Positions 59,680 through 64,000 of a DNA stretch of 64,000 nt are shown here, piece after piece (position 1 is the stretch's first letter; the number at the start of each line of letters is the position of its first letter). The stretch spans positions 1 to 64,000 of the forward strand of contig NZ_DASUVO010000064.1 of assembly GCF_036378875.1 (NCBI RefSeq), read 5' to 3'. The notes below the pieces were generated by a model. The model made no database searches. It was not told the origin of the DNA and saw only the letters and a program-made list of their open reading frames with translations. The position numbers and the translations under genes were made by a program. This stretch comes from Actinophytocola sp036378875 (GTDB taxonomy: Bacteria; Actinomycetota; Actinomycetes; Mycobacteriales; Pseudonocardiaceae).

Positions 59680-61414
59680 CCGATGGCAGCTGCCGGTGGC
59701 CGACACCAGGGGAGTGCGGCGCGCCAGCCGGGACATCGTCCGCGCCGACCCCGGCGCCGCCGCGCTGGTCGTGCTGACCACCTGCCTGGCGGCGCTGGCC
59801 GGGCTGGGTGCCCCGTGGCTCATCGGCCGCATCGTCAACCACGTCGAATCCGGTACAGCCGACCTGACAACCGTCGACGTGCTCGCCGCGACCATTGTCG
59901 CCTTCGCCGTGGCCCACATGGTGCTCACCCGGTTCGCCCGCTACTTCTCTCACCGGTTCGCCGAACGCACACTCGCCCGACAACGGGAACAGTTCGTCGA
60001 CCGGACACTCGCGCTGCCGACCTCCGTGGTCGAACGCGCCGGTACGGGCGACCTGATGTCGCGCACCACGGCGGACGTGGCCACCCTCGGTGGCGCCCTG
60101 CGCGACGCACTGCCCGAGGTGTTCATGGGCATGCTGCAGGCCACGCTGATGTTCGGCGCCATGGTGGTGCTCAGCCCACCGCTGGCGTTGTGCGCGTTGG
60201 TCGGCGTGTCCGGGCTGTGGTGGGTCGGCCGCTGGTACCTCAAACGCGCCAGGACCGCCTACCTCGCCGAAGGCGCCGCGACCTCCGACCTGTCCGAGTC
60301 GATCGCCGCCACTGTCGACGGCGCACGCACCATCGAAGCGTTCAACCTGCGCAAACGCCGCGTCGCCGACGCGGACGCCCGCATCGGCGAGGGCTACCGC
60401 ACCAAACTACGCACCCTGTTCCTACGCAACGTGCTGTTCCCGTGGGCCGACTTCGCCAACATCGCCGCCATGGTCACCGTGCTCCTCGGCGGCGGTGTCC
60501 TCTACCGCAACGACCTCGTCAGCCTCGGCGTGGTCGTCACCTCCGCCCTGTACGCGATGCAACTCGTCGACCCCATCAACCGGGTGCTCCTGTGGATGGA
60601 ACAGGTGCAGCGCGCCGCCGCGTCGCTCGCCCGCCTCACCGGCGTCGGCGACGTCGAACCCGCCCCGGTCGGCACCGCGACACCCCGAGACGACCGTATC
60701 GAGATCCGCGGCGTGCGGTACGCCTACAGCGGCGACCGGGACGTGCTCCACGGCGTCGACCTGTCGGTGCACCCGGGGGAGCGGCTCGCGATCGTCGGCC
60801 CGTCAGGCGCCGGGAAGTCGACCCTCGGGCGGCTCATCGCCGGCGTGGACACACCCCGAGCCGGACACATCACCGTCGGCGGCGCACCGGTCGCGTTGCT
60901 GCCGCCCGACGAACTGCGCCAACGGATCGTGCTGGTGACACAGGAACACCACGTGTTCCTCGGCAGCGTCCGGGACAACCTGGCGATCGCGGCCCCGGAC
61001 GCGGGCGACGACGACATGCTCGCCGCACTGCGCGCCGTCGACGCCACCTGGGTCGCCGACCTCCCGGACGGACTCGACACCGCGCTCGGCGCCAACGCCC
61101 TCACCCTCGACGCGCCACAGGCACAGCAACTCGCGCTCGCCAGGGTCGTGCTCGCCGACCCGCACACCGTGATCCTCGACGAGGCGACCGCCCTGCTCGA
61201 CCCCGCGACCGCCCGACACGCCGAACGCGCCATGGGCGCCGTGCTCGCCGGCCGCACCGTCATCGCCATCGCACACCGCCTGCACACCGCGCACTACGCC
61301 GACCGTGTCGCCGTCATGGCCGACGGCCAGGTCACCGAACTGGGCAGCCACGACGAACTCGTCGCCCAGGACGGCGAATACGCGACCCTGTGGCACCACT
61401 GGCACGGCGACTAA
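59672..61414 (+). CDS. ABC exporter half with intact Walker motifs but lost signature, 580 aa
   Basis: Partner of the preceding half-transporter. Six helices, then an ATPase domain with Walker A G-P-S-G-A-G-K-S-T (376-384), Q-loop V-T-Q-E, Walker B V-I-L-D-E-A-T and switch I-A-H-R-L, all intact. The signature LSGGQ is replaced by L-D-A-P-Q (479-483). Together the heterodimer would form one complete ATP site (this Walker A/B with the partner's VSGGQ) and one fully degenerate site. Substrate unknown; nothing nearby suggests one. Confidence 0.92.
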   Translation: MTDRWQLPVADTRGVRRASRDIVRADPGAAALVVLTTCLAALAGLGAPWLIGRIVNHVESGTADLTTVDVLAATIVAFAVAHMVLTRFARYFSHRFAERTLARQREQFVDRTLALPTSVVERAGTGDLMSRTTADVATLGGALRDALPEVFMGMLQATLMFGAMVVLSPPLALCALVGVSGLWWVGRWYLKRARTAYLAEGAATSDLSESIAATVDGARTIEAFNLRKRRVADADARIGEGYRTKLRTLFLRNVLFPWADFANIAAMVTVLLGGGVLYRNDLVSLGVVVTSALYAMQLVDPINRVLLWMEQVQRAAASLARLTGVGDVEPAPVGTATPRDDRIEIRGVRYAYSGDRDVLHGVDLSVHPGERLAIVGPSGAGKSTLGRLIAGVDTPRAGHITVGGAPVALLPPDELRQRIVLVTQEHHVFLGSVRDNLAIAAPDAGDDDMLAALRAVDATWVADLPDGLDTALGANALTLDAPQAQQLALARVVLADPHTVILDEATALLDPATARHAERAMGAVLAGRTVIAIAHRLHTAHYADRVAVMADGQVTELGSHDELVAQDGEYATLWHHWHGD

Positions 61415-61606
61415 CCCGGCGAGTCGCGTTTTCAGGAACGCCCGCGTGTACACGAAAACGAAACTCAGGGGTGCCGAACGCGCGACTCGCAGGGGCCAGA
61501 AGCGGGACTCGCGCGGTTGCGGGCGTGAATCGCGGGTGGCCGGGGTGTGGGGGAGCGCGCTACCTTTGACGGAGTTGATCTTTCTGCCAGGCAGGTCCCT
61601 CGCCAC

Positions 61607-61642
61607 GTGGACATCACGGGGTCGACATAGCGTTATGTCCAC
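61607..61642. repeat. 8-bp inverted repeat in gene-poor gap
   Basis: GTGGACAT (61607-61614) and ATGTCCAC (61635-61642), 20-base spacer, just downstream of the minus-strand WYL gene. It could be a weak terminator. The rest of the gap 61415-61645 has several CGCGACTCG/GGGACTCGCG scraps but no gene. Confidence 0.35.
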
Positions 61643-61645
61643 ATT

Positions 61646-62596
61646 TCACGGCACAGGGGAGTGGCGCCCGACCAACTCCGTCCCGAGCCGCACCAGCTCG
61701 GCACGGACCTCCGGTGAATCCTCCACCTCGATCATCGCGCCCCACCCCGCCAACGGCTGGGCGATCATGAGGGGAGTGGGCGCCGCCAACCGGACCCGGA
61801 CCCGGCCGTCGTCGACCGTGTCGAGCACCTCGCAGTGCCGGCCGTACTGATCCTGCAACACGAACACGGACCGCGCCGCCACCAGAACCGTCGCCGATAC
61901 GAGCGACCTGCGCTGTTCGATCTCGATGACCACCTGGTCCCACGCCTGGGCCAGATCAAACCCCTCGGGACGCGTGAACGTCCCGCCGGTCACCGCCGCG
62001 TCCTCAACACGGTCGACCCGGAACGTGCGCTGCCCCCGGTCCGTGCCCGCCACCAAATACCAGATGTCGTCCTTCGCGACCAGACCCCACGGGTCGACCG
62101 TACGGTCGACCCGCTCCCGACCCCGGCTCGCGTACCCGAACCGCACCCGCTGACGTCGCACCACCGCCTGCTGCAACAACTCGACCACGTCCGCCCGCTC
62201 GCGGACCCGCTCACCCCACCGCGCCGGATCGATCACCACCGCACTCGCCGCCGCCTCAGCGTCCGCCCGGAACGTGTCCGGCAGCGCGCGGACCAGCTTG
62301 CGTAACGCGGCCTTCGCCTCCGGCGCCACCGCCGCGGCCGGCCCCACCAGCAGGAACAACGCCTGCGCCTCGGCGGCGGTGAGACCCGACAGATCCGTGC
62401 GCGCACCCCCGACCAGCGACCAGCCGCCACCACGACCAGGCTGCGGATACACGGGGATCCCCGCCGCCGACAACGCCTCCAGGTCACGCCGGGCCGTGGC
62501 CACGGAGACCTCCAACTCCTCGGCCACCTCGGCCGCGGTCACCCGGCCCCGGGCCTGCATGAGCAGAAGGGTGGCGACAAGTCGGTCAGCACGCAT
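61646..62596 (-). CDS. WYL-domain transcriptional regulator (YafY-like), 316 aa
   Basis: HTH_11 at residues 1-60 (R-L-V-A-T-L-L-L-M-Q-A-R-G-R-V-T-A-A-E-V, V-A-T-A-R-R-D-L-E-A-L). The WYL core includes D-I-W-Y-L-V-A-G-T-D-R-G and R-T-F-R-V-D-R, followed by a WCX domain. It is only distantly similar to the other two WYL proteins in the window. Divergent from the VOC gene at 62686 across an exact 31-bp palindrome, which suggests autoregulation and control of that gene. Confidence 0.9.
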   Translation of the reverse strand: MRADRLVATLLLMQARGRVTAAEVAEELEVSVATARRDLEALSAAGIPVYPQPGRGGGWSLVGGARTDLSGLTAAEAQALFLLVGPAAAVAPEAKAALRKLVRALPDTFRADAEAAASAVVIDPARWGERVRERADVVELLQQAVVRRQRVRFGYASRGRERVDRTVDPWGLVAKDDIWYLVAGTDRGQRTFRVDRVEDAAVTGGTFTRPEGFDLAQAWDQVVIEIEQRRSLVSATVLVAARSVFVLQDQYGRHCEVLDTVDDGRVRVRLAAPTPLMIAQPLAGWGAMIEVEDSPEVRAELVRLGTELVGRHSPVP

Positions 62597-62611
62597 GCCA
62601 CGATTCTCCCC

Positions 62612-62642
62612 GTCAAAGTGCTCACTCGATGAGCACTTTGAC
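62612..62642. promoter_or_regulatory. 31-bp perfect palindrome, candidate WYL operator
   Basis: GTCAAAGTGCTCA (62612-62624), CTCGA, TGAGCACTTTGAC (62630-62642). It sits 16 bases upstream of the WYL start and 43 bases upstream of the VOC start, in the 89-base divergent gap. Length and symmetry fit a dimeric regulator site. Confidence 0.7.
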
Positions 62643-62685
62643 CAGGACAGTAGATCCCACCAGCAACCAAGGAAGGGATCACGAC

Positions 62686-63111
62686 ATGTTCCGCGGCTTC
62701 GCCACCATCTCCTACTTCGCCGACGACATGACCGCCGCCGAGACCTTCTACACCCAACTCCTGGGCATCCCGCCGTACTTCCGCCGCGACGCAGACGGAC
62801 AGACCGCGTACATCGAGTACCGGATCGGCGACTACCAGGCCGAACTGGGCATCATCCACAGCCGGTTCGCGCCGTACGGCCCGCCCGCGGGACCGGCCGG
62901 CGTCATCATGCAGTGGCACGTCGACGACCTGCCCGCGACACTCAACCGACTGCTCGAACTCGGCGCCAAGGAACTGCAGGGCATCACGCCACGCGGCGAG
63001 GGCTTCGTCACCGCCTCGGTCGTCGACCCGTTTGGCAACATCATCGGCATCATGACCAACCCGCACTACCTGTCAGTACTCGCCACGACACAGCCGCTGC
63101 CGGGGGAGTAA
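62686..63111 (+). CDS. VOC family protein, 141 aa
   Basis: Single-module glyoxalase/bleomycin-resistance fold: F-A-T-I-S-Y-F-A-D-D-M-T-A-A-E-T-F-Y near the start, M-Q-W-H-V-D-D-L-P-A-T in the middle and V-V-D-P-F-G-N-I-I-G-I near the end. ATG at 62686 has GGAAGGGA upstream. The divergent WYL gene and intervening palindrome suggest inducible expression. Followed 24 bases later by a small gene, probably in the same transcript. Confidence 0.88.
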   Translation: MFRGFATISYFADDMTAAETFYTQLLGIPPYFRRDADGQTAYIEYRIGDYQAELGIIHSRFAPYGPPAGPAGVIMQWHVDDLPATLNRLLELGAKELQGITPRGEGFVTASVVDPFGNIIGIMTNPHYLSVLATTQPLPGE

Positions 63112-63135
63112 CCCACCGAGCGGCAAGGAGGACGT

Positions 63136-63579
63136 ATGCGTAACGACGCCATGGCACGGCTGGACGCCCTTGTCGGATCGTGGCGGACGACGCTTCGGAA
63201 CGCGTGGTTCCTGGAACCGCCGGACCAGGAGGTGCCAGGCTCGGCGACGGTCGAGTGGCTCGGCGACGCGTTCGTGGTCTTCCGCTGGACGATGGGAGGC
63301 GATGTCGGAAAGGCCACGAGCGAGATGGTCCTGGTGCTCGGTCGCAGCGACGCGCGCGACGCCTACACGGCGCTGTACCACGACGAACGAGGTGTCTGCC
63401 GGGTCTACGCCATGACGTTCGACGGCTCGCGCTGGATGCTGAGTCGCGAGGACCCCGACATGTTCCAGCGGTTCGTCGCCGACGTCGGCCCCGACCGGAT
63501 CGCGGGTCGCTGGGAGGCGTCCGACGATCACGGATCAACGTGGCGCAAGGACTTCGACCTCGACTTCGAGCGGACGTAG
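63136..63579 (+). CDS. DUF1579-like hypothetical protein, 147 aa
   Basis: Begins A-M-A-R-L-D-A-L-V-G-S-W-R-T-T-L, the usual start of small beta-barrel (lipocalin/DUF1579-like) proteins, then F-V-V-F-R-W-T-M-G-G, Y-H-D-E-R-G-V-C-R-V-Y-A-M-T-F-D-G and R-I-A-G-R-W-E-A-S-D-D-H-G. Likely binds a small ligand; function unknown. Downstream partner of the VOC gene. ATG with AAGGAGG upstream. Confidence 0.75.
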   Translation: MRNDAMARLDALVGSWRTTLRNAWFLEPPDQEVPGSATVEWLGDAFVVFRWTMGGDVGKATSEMVLVLGRSDARDAYTALYHDERGVCRVYAMTFDGSRWMLSREDPDMFQRFVADVGPDRIAGRWEASDDHGSTWRKDFDLDFERT

Positions 63580-63669
63580 CGCTCGTCCCCAGGAGAGCCT
63601 CCCACAACGCTACTTAACATAATGTAGATTATCGAACTTTCATGGGGAGGCGCGAGCGAGGTCTCCGGC

Positions 63670-63707
63670 GGCTGAACAGTCCCTGGTCCTAACAGGACTG
63701 TTCAGCC
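63670..63707. terminator. Rho-independent-type terminator
   Basis: GGCTGAACAGTCC (63670-63682) and GGACTGTTCAGCC (63695-63707) form a perfect 13-bp stem with a 12-base loop, followed on the plus strand by TTGTTT. It ends the VOC/DUF1579-like transcript and lies 10 bases from the stop of the converging small gene. Confidence 0.85.
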
Positions 63708-63717
63708 TTGTTTGGGG

Positions 63718-63909
63718 CTACGCGGCGTGTGCTGTCGCCGCCTCGACCAGCACCCGTTCCACCCTGGCGATCAGCGACGCCCTCCGCAGGCACCACACCC
63801 GGAACGCCCGCCGATCCCCGTTGTCGAGCGCGGCGTCGATCTGGGCGTCGGTGTTGAGGATGCAGATCTGGAGTCCGCTGATCTCCGCGGAGGGATTGGA
63901 GTTGGACAT
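63718..63909 (-). CDS. Small hypothetical protein, 63 aa
   Basis: Helical, charged protein (I-C-I-L-N-T-D-A-Q-I-D-A-A-L-D-N-G, then R-R-A-F-R-V-W-C-L-R-R-A-S-L-I-A-R-V). No signal or membrane span. Coding character is good in this frame only; a longer overlapping frame to 63937 is Arg-rich and unlikely. Small proteins of this type recur in actinomycete genomes without known role. No clear ribosome site is visible before the ATG. Confidence 0.5.
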   Translation of the reverse strand: MSNSNPSAEISGLQICILNTDAQIDAALDNGDRRAFRVWCLRRASLIARVERVLVEAATAHAA

Positions 63910-64000
63910 GGTTCACCACCGCCCACACGGAAATCATCCCGACCCGACCGGGTCGTTCCTCTATGTGTACAGCCAGACACTGGAGCGGCGGTTGACTATG

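Noticed and set aside
1..64000. CRISPR array
   Set aside because: No regularly spaced direct repeats with unique spacers and no cas genes were seen; the repeats found are dispersed or inverted.

Overview
The window is high-GC actinobacterial chromosome. The start codons (many GTG/TTG), the F420-type LLM oxidoreductase, the MptB-type lipoglycan mannosyltransferases, and the actinobacterial families MSMEG_4193, DUF3090, SCO1664, SCO6745, DUF3097 and DUF5703 point to a filamentous actinomycete. Pseudonocardiales is my best guess; the genus cannot be fixed from the sequence.

Positions 1-5.4 kb are an accessory region. A tyrosine integrase, translationally coupled to an AbrB/SpoVT-like protein, sits beside the 3' end of a tRNA-Leu(GAG) gene. 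To its left lie decayed genes: a 3'-truncated GHKL ATPase, a kinase scrap, a frameshifted pseudogene and the start of an IS630-type transposase. This looks like one end of a tRNA-integrated element whose other end is outside the window.

Positions 5.4-32.7 kb hold mostly intact metabolic genes. They include an M20 peptidase, a Tat-exported GH78 rhamnosidase, an aldo/keto reductase, an LLM oxidoreductase / uppP / histidine phosphatase run, paired Pro-rich membrane proteins, a GH92 mannosidase and a single-chain ABC exporter. The main system is a peptide locus: DppA-type D-aminopeptidase plus M20 peptidase on one strand, and divergently a complete oligopeptide importer (substrate-binding protein, two permeases, fused double ATPase).

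Positions 33-51.4 kb carry two tandem MptB-like mannosyltransferases. They also carry two modules that each pair an HTH_42 (AlkZ/YcaQ-like) protein with a WYL regulator; one regulator is broken by two frameshifts. Two MBL hydrolases, a LysR regulator, an LD-carboxypeptidase/S9 peptidase pair, DUF3090-SCO1664, an epoxide hydrolase and a TetR regulator complete the stretch.

Positions 51.4-64 kb hold an ECF sigma factor coupled to a two-domain VOC protein, DUF3097, an NfeD/SPFH membrane pair, a small PTP-like phosphatase, a sucrase-ferredoxin protein, a heterodimeric ABC exporter with complementary loss of ATP-site motifs, and a WYL/VOC divergent pair around a 31-bp palindrome.

The least expected signals are two dispersed non-coding repeat families. 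One is a ~125-nt element in three intergenic copies (about 24.9, 32.9 and 47.5 kb), with a TATATTGATGTCC core and C-rich/G-rich ends. The other is a GC-rich, partly inverted repeat (about 38.7, 51.8, 51.95 and 56.3 kb) associated with DnaA-box-like nonamers. One copy of the second family lies inside a 344-nt insertion that breaks a GNAT-like gene and is flanked by a 7-bp direct repeat.
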